DNA of 46,505 bases from Frigoribacterium sp. (lineage in GTDB: Bacteria > Actinomycetota > Actinomycetes > Actinomycetales > Microbacteriaceae). The stretch lies in the NCBI GenBank assembly GCA_025408445.1, contig JANYIZ010000176.1, forward strand, positions 1 to 46,505. The letters run 5' to 3'. Each line of letters starts with the position of its first letter. Within the stretch, counting starts at the first letter, position 1. The position numbers and the translations under genes are program-made. This document shows positions 1 through 8,919 of the stretch, in pieces. The notes under the pieces are model-generated. The model saw only the letters and a list, made by a program, of their open reading frames with translations. It was not told the DNA's origin and did not search any database.

Positions 1-364
1 CGTCTACGGCGAGCCGGATATCGGCGCCGTTCTTCATGGCCTGCGTGGTCGGGAAGAGTTGGGTGAGGTCCACCGCACGATCGATGAGCTGCTTCTGGTA
101 GCTCGCATTCGCCTTGGCCGACCAGTCTGCGTAGGCGCGGCTGATCACGATGGACCCGAACGAAGAGGCGTAGTCGAGCACCGCGCCGAAGTCGACGGTC
201 GCATCGCGCAGTCGAATGCCGACAACTCCCGCTGACTCTGGCCCGAAATTGCGGGCACCGTCGATGCTGAATTTGCGGGCACCGTGAAGCTGGTTGTACC
301 GCGAGACGACGATGTTATCGAAGTCGATGTAGACGGCTACACGGGTGTCGCTTGGTTCAGGCAT
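1..364 (-). CDS. NYN-domain (PIN-like nuclease fold) protein, C-terminus cut by window edge
   Basis: Reading leftwards from the ATG at 364-362 gives about 121 residues that stay open to the window edge, so the gene is partial at its C-terminus. The N-terminus has the NYN signature VAVYIDFDNI (hydrophobic strand, Asp, then Asn). A second acidic motif, NGADIRLAVD, sits near residues 112-121, matching the K/N-x-x-D-hydrophobic pattern that supplies further metal-binding Asp in LabA/DUF88 proteins. NYN domains belong to the PIN-like nuclease superfamily and probably act on RNA; the substrate here is unknown. The gene is divergent from the exporter at 487, sharing about 120 bases of promoter region. 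Confidence 0.8.
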   Translation of the reverse strand, partial: MPEPSDTRVAVYIDFDNIVVSRYNQLHGARKFSIDGARNFGPESAGVVGIRLRDATVDFGAVLDYASSFGSIVISRAYADWSAKANASYQKQLIDRAVDLTQLFPTTQAMKNGADIRLAVD

Positions 365-486
365 TCGGTGCCTCTCGGCTCGGTAGTGGCCAGTCTCGTA
401 GCCCATATGTTAGAGGCCGATTTGCGCCGAGGCCAGACCGTTGGCTCACTTTCCTCTGATCTACTGGGAGTGAGGAAGGGCGTGGA

Positions 487-1995
487 ATGACGGATTCACG
501 AGCGAGTGCGCGCGCAATGACGCCCGATCCTCGTCGCTGGCGCGCTCTCGGAGTGCTGCTTCTCGGCCAGTTCGCCGCGCTACTCGATGTGAGCGTCACG
601 AACGTGGCCCTTCCGTCGATTGGTCGCTCGACCGGTTCAAGCCCATCCGAACTGCAGTGGATCGTCACCGGTTATGTGCTTGCCTTCGGCCTGATGCCGA
701 TCATCGGCGGTCGGCTCGGGGACATTGGTGGCCGGCGTCGCATCTTCATCATCGGCCTCGTCGGGTTCGTCGCAGCGAGTGCGGCCGTTGGACTCTCGCC
801 CGATCCGGTTTTCATCATCGTGGCCAGGGTGGTGCAGGGCCTTTTTGGGGGAGTGCTCGGACCTCAGGTTTCTGGCTACATCCAGAATGCATTTCCCCGC
901 GAGGAACGCGGGCGGGCCTTCGGGCGCCTCGGGCTCGCACTCGCCGTAGCGACGGCACTCGGTCCTGTTGTCGGTGGGCTGCTCATTGCCCTCGGTGGAC
1001 CGGAGTTCGGCTGGCGGCTCGTATTCTTCATCAATCTGCCGATCGGAATCACCGCCATCGTGCTGGCACTGGCCTGGGTACGGGAGGCACGAGCTCCCAA
1101 GGGAGCGCAGCGCCAGAAGCTGGACGTTCCCGGCGCGATCCTGCTCGGAATTGCGATCCTTTGTGTGCTCTTCCCGATCGTGGAGTTCAACACCCTCCGC
1201 TCGGGATGGATTTTCCTGTTGCTCCTGCCCGGTGCGGCCTTCGCTGCCCTGTTCCTGCGGAGAGAGGCGAGACTCACCGCCGCCGAAGAGTCCCCGCTGC
1301 TCGACCTCCGGCTTTTCCGCCAGCCGTCATTCACGATCGGAGTCACCTTCATCCTGCTCTATTTCTGCGGTTACACCGGGCTCCCTCTCGTGCTCACGCT
1401 CTACTTGCAGCAAGGGATTGGGTTCGAGCCACTCCAGGCAGCCCTCGCCGTGACCTCCCTCGCCGTGGGCTCTGCGGTGTCTGCGCCGATCGCCGGCCGA
1501 CTGGTGCCTCGCATCGGCCGGCCGCTGGTTGTCGTGGGGGTCACCCTTTTCATCATCGGCGCGGCCTGGATCGCGATCGTTGTCGGGGCAGCGCCCACAC
1601 TCACCGACCCGAGCGCGATCATCCTGCGTCTGGCCCTCCCGCTCTTCCTCATCGGGCTCGGTGGAGGTGCTGTGATCACGCCAAACCAAACTCTGTCGCT
1701 GGCGGATGTCGACAGGCGAATCGGCGGATCGGCCGGCGGCGTGCTGCAGACCTCCCAGCGCGTCGGAGCCGCCATCGGGCAGGCGTCAATCGGGGCTGTG
1801 TTCTTCGCGCTCGTCGCTGGCAGTGCAGCATCGACCGGGCCGGGCTCCCCAGCGCAGCATCCGCAGGACTTCTCGATGGCGTTCGTCGCCGGAGTCGTTG
1901 CGGCCACCGTGTTCTCACTTCTGGCACTTGGCTTTGGACTGTTGGATCTGCGGGCCACGCGCCGACGGCGATTCGCCGCAGAGCGCCGAGGCTGA
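487..1995 (+). CDS. MFS drug exporter, DHA2 (EmrB/QacA) family
   Basis: 502 residues with about 14 hydrophobic segments, the length and topology of the 14-TM DHA2 proton antiporters that expel drugs or toxic metabolites across the inner membrane. The first helix carries the family motif LLDVSVTNVALPSI, and the loop after TM2 has the MFS motif A form GRLGDIGGRRR at about residues 77-87. Motif C-like GPVVGGLL lies in TM5. An AGGAAGGG ribosome site at 473-480 is six bases before the ATG, supporting this start. The substrate cannot be read from sequence. It is the first of several same-strand genes, but 130 bases separate it from the next, so cotranscription is uncertain. Confidence 0.88.
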   Translation: MTDSRASARAMTPDPRRWRALGVLLLGQFAALLDVSVTNVALPSIGRSTGSSPSELQWIVTGYVLAFGLMPIIGGRLGDIGGRRRIFIIGLVGFVAASAAVGLSPDPVFIIVARVVQGLFGGVLGPQVSGYIQNAFPREERGRAFGRLGLALAVATALGPVVGGLLIALGGPEFGWRLVFFINLPIGITAIVLALAWVREARAPKGAQRQKLDVPGAILLGIAILCVLFPIVEFNTLRSGWIFLLLLPGAAFAALFLRREARLTAAEESPLLDLRLFRQPSFTIGVTFILLYFCGYTGLPLVLTLYLQQGIGFEPLQAALAVTSLAVGSAVSAPIAGRLVPRIGRPLVVVGVTLFIIGAAWIAIVVGAAPTLTDPSAIILRLALPLFLIGLGGGAVITPNQTLSLADVDRRIGGSAGGVLQTSQRVGAAIGQASIGAVFFALVAGSAASTGPGSPAQHPQDFSMAFVAGVVAATVFSLLALGFGLLDLRATRRRRFAAERRG

Positions 1996-2125
1996 CCGCA
2001 GGGAATCGCCGGAGGCCAGTGCCGACCGGGCTCACCCTTGGCAGGCTCGTCATCGTCATTGCCATCAAGCCACAGTGCCGGGATGAGCGTACGGTGAGCG
2101 ATATACGTCGCAAGCAGGGAGTCTC

Positions 2126-3061
2126 ATGGATCAGCACTGGATCGCCACCGACTTCGGTGGACTCGACGTTTTTGAATTCGTTCCCGTGGAGGTTCCTGCT
2201 CCGAGCAGGGGCGAAGTGACGATCTCGGTGCGAGCCGCGGGCATGAATCCCGCCGATTTCAAGCACATCGCGCGCGGATCGGATCGGGTACTCCTGCCGA
2301 TCCCCGTCGGTTACGAGGTTGCCGGTGTCATCAGCGCGATCGGTGCGGATACGACGATCGCGTCGGGTGGCGGTGTGATCGGTGATGAGGTAATCGCCTT
2401 CCTCGTGCAGGGCGGGTACTCAACGTCGATGACGGTCGACGCGAAAAACGTGTTCGCGAAGCCGGCCTCGCTTGGGTTCCCCGAGGCGGCGAACCTGCTG
2501 CTCGCGGCCACCACCGCCTCCGAGATGCTGCACGTAACCGGAGTAACCGCCGGCGAGACCGTGCTGGTGCACGGTGCGTCTGGAGCGGTGGGGGTGAGTG
2601 TCATCCAACAAGCGAGACTTTTGGGAGTTCGCGTCATCGGCACAGCGAGCCAGAGCAGCTTCCCGGTGCTCGAGCGCTTCGGCGCCCAGCCGGTCGTCTA
2701 CGGGAGCGGACTCCAGCAGCGCGTGAGCGACCTTGCACCCGAGGGCATCGCCGCCTGTCTCGACACGGTGGGAACCGATGAAGCGGTGGATGTCTCGCTC
2801 GCGCTGGTCGCCGATCGCAGCAGGATTGTCACGATAGCCGCAATGCAGCGGGCGGAGGGGGCGGGCATCCGACTGATCATGGGGGCCTTGCCCGCGAGTG
2901 CGGCGTATCGCCGCACCGTGCGCGCCGAGCTCATCGCGCTCGCGGGAGACGGCGGGCTGGTGGTTCCTATCGCCCGGACGTTTCCGCTCGCTGAAGCGAT
3001 CGAAGCCCTCACGCTGCTCGAGGCCGGGCATCCGGGCGGCAAGATAGCGCTCATTCCGTAG
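2126..3061 (+). CDS. NAD(P)-dependent quinone reductase-like oxidoreductase (MDR superfamily)
   Basis: 311 residues of the zinc-free medium-chain dehydrogenase type. The N-terminal GroES-like domain (about 1-120) contains GMNPADFKHIARG and PVGYEVAGVI, as in quinone oxidoreductases. The Rossmann domain has VHGASGAVGVSVIQQA near residues 150-165, the A-x-G-x-V-G nucleotide loop of this branch. No catalytic or structural zinc cysteine clusters are seen. It would use NAD(P)H to reduce quinones or enals in the cytosol. GGGAG shortly before the ATG supports the start. The SRPBCC gene follows closely on the same strand. Exact substrate unknown. Confidence 0.85.
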   Translation: MDQHWIATDFGGLDVFEFVPVEVPAPSRGEVTISVRAAGMNPADFKHIARGSDRVLLPIPVGYEVAGVISAIGADTTIASGGGVIGDEVIAFLVQGGYSTSMTVDAKNVFAKPASLGFPEAANLLLAATTASEMLHVTGVTAGETVLVHGASGAVGVSVIQQARLLGVRVIGTASQSSFPVLERFGAQPVVYGSGLQQRVSDLAPEGIAACLDTVGTDEAVDVSLALVADRSRIVTIAAMQRAEGAGIRLIMGALPASAAYRRTVRAELIALAGDGGLVVPIARTFPLAEAIEALTLLEAGHPGGKIALIP

Positions 3062-3173
3062 CGGAGCAGCGGTGCAAATAACAGGCGCCGCGCGCTGCGG
3101 AGCCCAAGGCCTGCGCAATCCCGAACGGCCGCGGCTCCGAACTATCCGTCACCATCAGGAAATGAGGAATCGA

Positions 3174-3653
3174 ATGCCCGGACGCAGCGTGAGCGCCATT
3201 ACGGAACTGATTGCCACCGCGTCGCTCGATCGCACCTGGCAAGTCGCAACGATGCACACACCGGTGGGCCTCTACCCGAGGGCCGGATTGCTCCCCGCTG
3301 TTGTGGAAGTGCGCAATCAGACTGGCGACTGGGACGGTGTCGGACAGACCAGGCAGCTCATGCTCTCCGATGGTGGCAGCGTGATCGAGCACACGACCAA
3401 CGTCGATCGCCTCGAATTCTTCGCCTACAACCTCACCGACTTCCAGAAGGTTTTCGGCGTCATGGTGGAGAGCGCACGGGCAGAGTGGACCTTCACCCAG
3501 GCGCCGAATGGCACCCTCATCCGCTGGCGGTACAGCTTCCACTCGAAGCCGGGCTACGGCCTGCCGCTCGCCGCGATCATCAAGCTCCTCTGGGGCCCCT
3601 ATATGAAACGCGTGCTTCCCGGGATCGTCCGGGAGATCGAGCGCTCGCGTTGA
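3174..3653 (+). CDS. SRPBCC-family (START-like) protein
   Basis: 159 residues from the ATG at 3174. The frame is open further upstream, but GAGGAAT at 3164-3169 sits five bases before this ATG, and the upstream residues look non-conserved (Arg/Cys rich). The pattern of alternating strands ending in a long amphipathic helix, with the RWRYSFHSKPGYG segment and a terminal helix from KLLWGPYMKRVLPGI, fits polyketide-cyclase/START-like SRPBCC proteins, which bind hydrophobic ligands in a helix-grip cavity. No catalytic residue can be assigned. It lies between an oxidoreductase and a MATE exporter; a shared role is possible but not shown. Confidence 0.65.
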   Translation: MPGRSVSAITELIATASLDRTWQVATMHTPVGLYPRAGLLPAVVEVRNQTGDWDGVGQTRQLMLSDGGSVIEHTTNVDRLEFFAYNLTDFQKVFGVMVESARAEWTFTQAPNGTLIRWRYSFHSKPGYGLPLAAIIKLLWGPYMKRVLPGIVREIERSR

Positions 3654-3709
3654 TTGCCCGCCTGTGCGCGGGCAGCGCGCCGGCGGGGATGGCACTGCGG
3701 TTCGACGTC

Positions 3710-3715
3710 TAACCT
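3710..3715 (+). promoter_or_regulatory. Putative -10 box for a leaderless MATE transcript
   Basis: TAACCT matches the actinobacterial TANNNT -10 pattern and ends six bases before the GTG at 3722. That places the expected transcription start at or beside the start codon. No Shine-Dalgarno sequence is visible between them. A clear -35 is not seen. Confidence 0.4.
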
Positions 3716-3721
3716 GAGCGA

Positions 3722-5032
3722 GTGAGAGTAGTCCATCCGCTCGACCGCGAAATACTGCGCCTAGCGGTTCCGACACTCGCCGCTCTCGTCGCGGAGCCGC
3801 TCTTCCTGCTTGTGGACACCGCACTCGTCGGTCACCTCGGCAGCGTGCCGCTCGCCGGACTCGGTATCGCAAGCGTGGTGTTGCAGACGGCGGTCGGATT
3901 GCTCGTCTTTCTCGCCTATGCCACCACCCCTGCTGTTGCGCGCCTGCTCGGAGCCGGAAATCGGACTGCTGCCGTGCGAGCCGGAGTGGATGGCGCGTGG
4001 CTCGCGCTCGCCGTGGGAGCCGTGTTGCTCGTGCTCGGGCTGCTCTTCGCGCCCGTTGTGGTGGCCGCCTTCGGGTCGGCCCCGGTTATTTCGGCTGCCG
4101 CCGTGAGTTACCTCACGATCTCCGCCTGTGGCCTGCCCGCGATGCTTTTCGTGCTGGCCGCGACGGGTTTACTCCGCGGGTTGCAGGACACCCGAACCCC
4201 CCTGAAGATTGTGACCGCGGGGTTCGCGGCCAATGCCGGACTCAACGCCCTGTTCATCTACGGGCTCGGCTGGGGGATCGCCGGATCGGCGCTTGGCACG
4301 GTCGTCGCACAGTGGGGGATGGCCGCCCTCTTTGCCGTGTCGGTGATACGCGCGGCCCGAGCGACCGGGGCGCGGCTGCGGCCGGGGTTCGCCGGGGTGA
4401 CCCTTGCCGCGACATCCGGGGGTTGGTTGTTCCTGCGAACCGCGTCCTTGCGACTGGCGATGGTCGCGACGGTGTTCGCCGCGAGTCTGCTCGGTGTCAC
4501 CGGCCTCGCCACTCTGCAGGTGGCGCTCGCCGTGTTCTCTCTTCTCGCCTTTGTGCTCGATTCGCTCGCTATTTCCGGGCAGGCGATGATCGGGCACGGC
4601 CTCGGAGCAGCCCGGCCCGATCGGGTGCTGCTCATAACGCGCCGGTTGGTGCGGTTCGGAGTCCTCACGGGCCTGCTCGCCGCGGCCGTCATGGCAGCCC
4701 TCTCGCCCGTGCTCGGTCGGCTCTTCACCAGCGACGAGCCGGTGAACCGGGCGTTAGTGGCCGTGTTTCTGGTGATGGCGGTTGGCATGCCACTCGCGGG
4801 CTTCGTATTCGTCCTCGACGGTGTGCTGATCGGAGCCGGAGACGGGCGCTACCTCGCGCTGAGCGGCATCCTCAATGTGGCCGTCTACCTCCCGCTGCTG
4901 TGGTGGGGCGGCCAGCAGCACAGCGTTCTTGCCGTATGGACGGCCTTCGGTCTCGGCTACATCGGCGTGAGAGCACTCACGCTCGGGCTCCGTGTGCGAG
5001 GCACCCGCTGGCTCGGGACAGCCGCCAGCTAG
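3722..5032 (+). CDS. MATE-family multidrug/metabolite exporter (DinF-like)
   Basis: 436 residues with about 12 hydrophobic helices, the normal size of a MATE transporter. The first helix carries LAVPTLAALVAEPLFLLVD, typical of the DinF branch where an acidic residue follows in TM1, and LVGHLGSVPLAGLGIA follows in the first loop. The second half repeats the pattern (two six-helix bundles), with AISGQAMIGHGLGA matching the usual QA-IG-GAA region. These proteins use sodium or proton gradients to export cationic compounds from the cytoplasm. The start is GTG at 3722, apparently leaderless. Substrate unknown. Confidence 0.85.
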   Translation: MRVVHPLDREILRLAVPTLAALVAEPLFLLVDTALVGHLGSVPLAGLGIASVVLQTAVGLLVFLAYATTPAVARLLGAGNRTAAVRAGVDGAWLALAVGAVLLVLGLLFAPVVVAAFGSAPVISAAAVSYLTISACGLPAMLFVLAATGLLRGLQDTRTPLKIVTAGFAANAGLNALFIYGLGWGIAGSALGTVVAQWGMAALFAVSVIRAARATGARLRPGFAGVTLAATSGGWLFLRTASLRLAMVATVFAASLLGVTGLATLQVALAVFSLLAFVLDSLAISGQAMIGHGLGAARPDRVLLITRRLVRFGVLTGLLAAAVMAALSPVLGRLFTSDEPVNRALVAVFLVMAVGMPLAGFVFVLDGVLIGAGDGRYLALSGILNVAVYLPLLWWGGQQHSVLAVWTAFGLGYIGVRALTLGLRVRGTRWLGTAAS

Positions 5033-5321
5033 CCCAACTGGTGCCCCTTCACTGCGCCGGTGACGCAATATCGAGCGATCGCGAGTCTGGGCAGCATTCA
5101 CGATGGGAGAGGATCGCATCACAAGGTTGATGTGTGCAGCACGTCACCCTGCGACCTCGTCACCGGGTCGACTTCCGCCACCGATGGTGCCGTGATCCGA
5201 GTTTCCTCAGCACCGTCAAGAGCATTTCCTGCCCGGGCGAGCTGTATCAGCGAGACAAGTTGTCGAAATTCAGGGGAGTGACGTAATTTACCCCGACGAT
5301 TTAGCTGAGCAACAGCCTCGC
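5033..5321. other. Non-coding gap between converging MATE and ABC operons
   Basis: About 290 bases between the MATE stop and the last permease gene, which converge on it. I see no strong hairpin with a T-run. A roughly 70-codon open frame without a start codon reads leftwards through it and is listed under rejected items. Nothing else is supported. Confidence 0.5.
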
Positions 5322-6230
5322 TTATTTGATTCCGGAGCGGGCAAGACCCTCAACAAAATATTTTTGGAATGTGATGAACAGGATGACAACGGGCAGTGTC
5401 ATGAGCAGGCTGATTGCCATGATCCGTCCATAGTTCGAGGTGTATTGCCCCTGCAGGTCGCCAACGATCCCGATGGGGAGGGTGAAGAGCGCCGGGTCTC
5501 CGGAGAGGGCCACGAGAGGCCATCCGAACGCATTCCACTCTCCCATGAAGGTGAGAAGGGTGAGCACGGCAAGGAGTGGTTTACAGAGCGGTAGAACCAC
5601 CGAGACAAAGGTGCGGAGGTGGCCCGCGCCATCAACCCGGGCGGCTTCGAGCAATTCATCGGGGATTGCGATGAAAAATTGCCTGGCCAGGAACACGCCG
5701 AAAATTACTGCGCTCTCGGGGAGGATCACCGACCAGATATTTCCGTAAAGTCCAAGCGCGATGGCGAGTTTGAATTGGGGAACCATGATGGCTTGAGCGG
5801 GAATCATCATCGTTGAAAGCAACACGAGAAACAGCGGGTTCTTGCCCCGGAACTTTAGTTTGGCGAACGCGTAGCCGGCGAGCAGATTGCAGATGACGGT
5901 GATGATCGTTGTCAGGGTCGCTATCGCGAGCGAATTTTGGAACCACTTCCAGACCGGGAAGCGAACTATCGGATCGATGAAGTTACTGAGTGTGAAATGT
6001 TCTGGCCAGAGGTGCAGCCCGGGTGCATAGAGGTCGGCGCGGGTAGAAAAGGCTGTCGTTATCATCCAGTAGAGCGGGAAGAACATGACGAGGCTGATGG
6101 TTATCGCCGCAGCCAAGCGCAGCCCGAGGAACTTGCCGTGTGATTTGCGGCGCGGCCCGGTAACCGCCGTGACCTCCATCGACTTGGTCGCCTCTATTGA
6201 AGACACTTCGAAAGCGCTAGTGAGAGACAT
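5322..6230 (-). CDS. Carbohydrate ABC transporter permease (MalG/UgpE type)
   Basis: 302 residues and about six TM helices. The N-terminal tail is cytosolic, and a PLYWMITTAFST segment after TM1 is typical of MalG-like permeases. The EAA loop that contacts the ATPase is ELLEAARVDGAGHLRTF, at roughly residues 193-209. An AAGGAAGGAAG ribosome site just before the ATG at 6230 supports the start. It is the last gene of a three-gene minus-strand operon (binding protein, MalF-like, MalG-like). There is no ATP-binding subunit nearby, so the importer probably shares an MsiK-type multitask ATPase encoded elsewhere, which is common in actinobacteria. Confidence 0.9.
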   Translation of the reverse strand: MSLTSAFEVSSIEATKSMEVTAVTGPRRKSHGKFLGLRLAAAITISLVMFFPLYWMITTAFSTRADLYAPGLHLWPEHFTLSNFIDPIVRFPVWKWFQNSLAIATLTTIITVICNLLAGYAFAKLKFRGKNPLFLVLLSTMMIPAQAIMVPQFKLAIALGLYGNIWSVILPESAVIFGVFLARQFFIAIPDELLEAARVDGAGHLRTFVSVVLPLCKPLLAVLTLLTFMGEWNAFGWPLVALSGDPALFTLPIGIVGDLQGQYTSNYGRIMAISLLMTLPVVILFITFQKYFVEGLARSGIK

Positions 6231-6281
6231 TCGCTTCCTTCCTTCGCTTACTGATCGTGGGAAAAATGAGGGTGCGTGGGG

Positions 6282-7253
6282 TCAGTCGGTTTGATCGCGG
6301 CTGCTGCTGAAGCGCCACTGGATCGCCGTGATCGCGAGGCTGATGAGATAAATCGCGACACCGACTGCGGCGCCGTACCCGAGCAGCTGGGGACCGTGTT
6401 CATCGAAGCTCGTCCGATAGGCGTACGAGACAACCGTTGTCGTCGAGAATCCGGGGCCACCGCGGGTCATTGCCCACACGGTGTCAAAGACCTGGAACGA
6501 ATAGATCATGTTCATAATCAGCAAGAAGAAGGTCGATGGTCCCAGAAGCGGAAAGGTGACCAGCCTGAATCGTTGCCACCCGGTGGCACCGTCGACGGTG
6601 GCCGCCTCCTGGACCGACGGATCGACCCCCTGGAGGCCGGCAAGATAAATGAGCATGTCGAACCCGACTCGTTGCCACAGGGTGACGAGGATGATGGAGG
6701 CCATCGCCCAAAACCCATCGGATTGCCACGCGGTTGGTGCGATCCCCACAGAGCCGAGAATCCTATTGATGAAGCCGTTGCTCTGGTCGAACATCCAGGC
6801 GCCGAGTACCCCTGTCGCAACCCCGGAGACGACGAGGGGTAGGAAGATGATGGACCGAAACAGTGTGCGACCGGGCAGCACCCCATTGAGCAGCACAGCG
6901 ATTCCAAGACCGAGGATCATTCCGACCGGAACCGTGAAAAGCGTGAATATGCCGGTGTTGGTCATCGACTGCCAGAAGACCGGGTCCGTCACGAGCTTGA
7001 CATAGTTGCCAAACCCAACCCACGACCATCCGCCGAGCGAATCCAGGTTTTGAAAACTGATCACAAAGGCGAAAATAAGGGGTAGCAGCGTGAATACAGC
7101 GATCATCACGATGTTGGGCAGCAGAAACATCCCTGCCGCCGACGAGTTAGCTCGTCGCAGCACTCCGCGTGAGCCCGCGAGTGGCACCGAGGCGGATCGT
7201 GCGGAAATACGTGTGGTCACGGGGGAAGCACGATCCGCTTCGGTTTTAGTCAT
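6282..7253 (-). CDS. Carbohydrate ABC transporter permease (MalF/UgpA type)
   Basis: 323 residues from the ATG at 7253. A TTG further upstream at 7274 is in frame but would overlap the preceding gene, so the ATG is preferred. About six TM helices are visible, and the EAA loop reads VQEAATVDGATGWQRF at roughly residues 206-221. The protein pairs with the MalG-like permease encoded 51 bases downstream to form the membrane channel of a sugar importer. Its start lies about ten bases past the stop of the binding-protein gene, indicating tight translational coupling. The sugar cannot be named from the permease. Confidence 0.9.
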   Translation of the reverse strand: MTKTEADRASPVTTRISARSASVPLAGSRGVLRRANSSAAGMFLLPNIVMIAVFTLLPLIFAFVISFQNLDSLGGWSWVGFGNYVKLVTDPVFWQSMTNTGIFTLFTVPVGMILGLGIAVLLNGVLPGRTLFRSIIFLPLVVSGVATGVLGAWMFDQSNGFINRILGSVGIAPTAWQSDGFWAMASIILVTLWQRVGFDMLIYLAGLQGVDPSVQEAATVDGATGWQRFRLVTFPLLGPSTFFLLIMNMIYSFQVFDTVWAMTRGGPGFSTTTVVSYAYRTSFDEHGPQLLGYGAAVGVAIYLISLAITAIQWRFSSSRDQTD

Positions 7254-7263
7254 TGCGGATGGC

Positions 7264-8616
7264 CTAGGACGCAAGCGCCGAAGTGATACCGCCTGCGATT
7301 GCAGAGATCGTGGCTGAGCTGCTTTGACCGTGGAATGCCAGTTCGAGTTGGTCCTGAAGCACGGTGTTGATCGTCGCGAACGACGCGACCGTCGATTCTT
7401 TGACGACCGTCGTGCTGATTGTCGCGGCCTGCTCGGTGAATACTTTCACCGCGTCTGGCCGGTTCACGTAGTCCAGTTTGGAGTTGGCGAGGGATTTGAG
7501 CGTTGGTAGCTCGATTGCCTGCTCACAGAAGTATTTCATCGAGTCCTCTGACACGAGAAACTTGAGGAACGCCGCAGCAAGCTCGGGGTTCTTGGTGTCC
7601 TTCCGGGCAACGATGGCATTCCCGCCCAGGTCGGAGGCTGCGCTCTTGTCCCGGGGCATGAAGGTTGTACCCCATTCCCCGCCCTTGTATCCGTCTTTCG
7701 GATCGGCGAGTTCCGGAATCAGGAAGTCACCGATGAAGGTCATCGGTACGGTTTGGTTGAGGAAGAAGTTGTCCGAGTAAACCGTGGTTTTGACGGTGTT
7801 ATTGGCAGGGACCCATTTTTTATCAAAGAAGCTCTTCGTGAAGTCCATTGCTTTTGTCGCTGCTGCACTCGGGATCGCAGCCTTTTTGAGATCAGCCGTG
7901 AGTAGGGATCCGCCGGCCTGGTATATGAACGATGACCAGCGATACGCGCCCGCTGCGGTCCAGTCGTAGGCGAAGGGGTATTTCGAGTCAGGCAAGGTTT
8001 TGCGAAGCTTTGTAGCGACCTTCGAAAACTCGTCCCACGACCAAGCATCGGACAGTTTGTCGGGAACGGAGGTGATGCCCGCAGTTGCAAACGCGGCCTT
8101 ATTAAACACGATAGCCGTGGTGTCCGTCTGGTGCGGAACCCCGTAAGCGATGCCCTTGTATTTCACCGCCTCCCAAAGGGCAGGAAGGAAGGCTGCACTC
8201 TCAGAGGCGCTGAAATACGGGGAGACGTCAAGCAAAACACCCTTCGCGCTGTACTTGCCAATCGTCGTGTAATCGACCCGAAAAATATCTGGCGCTGTAC
8301 CTGAGGTGATTCCGCGGTCGATTCCTTGGAAGAATCCGTCATACGGAAGGATTTTCAACGTAATCGTCGAACCGGGGTTGGCTGCTTCAAACTTCTTCTT
8401 GGCATAGGCGAAGCCCGCCGTTTCCCCATCACTTCCACCCCAAAAAGCAAAAGTGAGGGTGCCCTTCACCGCCCCGATTTTGGATTTCGACCCCGCCACG
8501 CCCCCGGAACTGGCAGCGGGGGGGGCGCTCGGCGCGCAGGCCGCGAGAGCGAGCAGGCTGGCTGCTCCGATCGAGCCGGCAAGAAGACCCCTGCGGGTCA
8601 GGTTCAGGTTGTCCAT
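7264..8616 (-). CDS. Extracellular sugar-binding lipoprotein of ABC importer
   Basis: 450 residues. The N-terminus has a twin-arginine-like TRRGLLAG, a hydrophobic core and a lipobox LALAAC ending at Cys27, so it is predicted to be exported (perhaps by Tat) and lipid-anchored outside the membrane. The mature part resembles family-1 solute-binding proteins: LTFAFWGGSDGE at the start, YGVPHQTDTTAIVFNKAAF in the hinge region, and a conserved late segment LAAAFLKFLVSEDSMKYF. It delivers a sugar or oligosaccharide to the two downstream permeases. GAGGAGAT a few bases before the ATG at 8616 is a strong ribosome site. It is the first gene of the operon. Confidence 0.9.
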   Translation of the reverse strand: MDNLNLTRRGLLAGSIGAASLLALAACAPSAPPAASSGGVAGSKSKIGAVKGTLTFAFWGGSDGETAGFAYAKKKFEAANPGSTITLKILPYDGFFQGIDRGITSGTAPDIFRVDYTTIGKYSAKGVLLDVSPYFSASESAAFLPALWEAVKYKGIAYGVPHQTDTTAIVFNKAAFATAGITSVPDKLSDAWSWDEFSKVATKLRKTLPDSKYPFAYDWTAAGAYRWSSFIYQAGGSLLTADLKKAAIPSAAATKAMDFTKSFFDKKWVPANNTVKTTVYSDNFFLNQTVPMTFIGDFLIPELADPKDGYKGGEWGTTFMPRDKSAASDLGGNAIVARKDTKNPELAAAFLKFLVSEDSMKYFCEQAIELPTLKSLANSKLDYVNRPDAVKVFTEQAATISTTVVKESTVASFATINTVLQDQLELAFHGQSSSATISAIAGGITSALAS

Positions 8617-8669
8617 ATGAATCTCCTCGGATAGGCGCGGTGGAAATTGGCGCAGGGGGTGGGGACGAA

Positions 8670-8699
8670 ACGTTATGACGATAGGTCACTAGAGGTCAA
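8670..8699 (-). promoter_or_regulatory. Putative promoter of the sugar ABC operon with AGGTCA direct repeats
   Basis: Read leftwards, TTGACC (8699-8694), an 18-base spacer and TAACGT (8675-8670) form a plausible sigma-70-type promoter 54 bases before the binding-protein ATG. Two copies of AGGTCA on the plus strand (8683-8688 and 8693-8698), spaced ten bases apart centre to centre (one helical turn), overlap the -35 and spacer. They are candidates for a regulator site. Confidence 0.4.
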
Positions 8700-8716
8700 T
8701 AGCACTCGCCAAAGTG

Positions 8717-8729
8717 GACAGTACCTGTC
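8717..8729. promoter_or_regulatory. Palindrome upstream of the sugar ABC promoter
   Basis: GACAG-TAC-CTGTC is a perfect inverted repeat with five-base arms, lying 18 bases upstream of the putative -35 and between the divergent ABC operon and phosphotransferase gene. It is a candidate operator, but no LacI or GntR gene lies in the neighbourhood to bind it. Confidence 0.35.
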
Positions 8730-8919
8730 ATTTCTGATAGCGTCGCGACTTTTTAGTCATCGGCGCCTCTCCGCCTGAAGCGAATTTTTTTCGATTGCCT
8801 TCGTCGATTCGTCGCTGAAGTGTGGCAATTCTCGGACTGCAATAGAGCTCATCGAATGCCGACAGAATGAATGCTTCGATACCGGCTCATTACACAGTGC
8901 AGGAGCGGAGAATGTCGAC

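Noticed and set aside
657-2219. Second long plus-strand frame overlapping the DHA2 exporter
   Set aside because: Arg/Pro/His-rich frame shadow without membrane helices; the exporter frame has clear family motifs.
5117-5336. Open minus-strand frame of about 70 codons after the last ABC permease (AVAQLNRRGKLRH, LVSLIQLARAGNALDG)
   Set aside because: Composition looks protein-like, but no ATG, GTG or TTG start and no ribosome site exist. It may be a gene remnant; not supportable as a feature.
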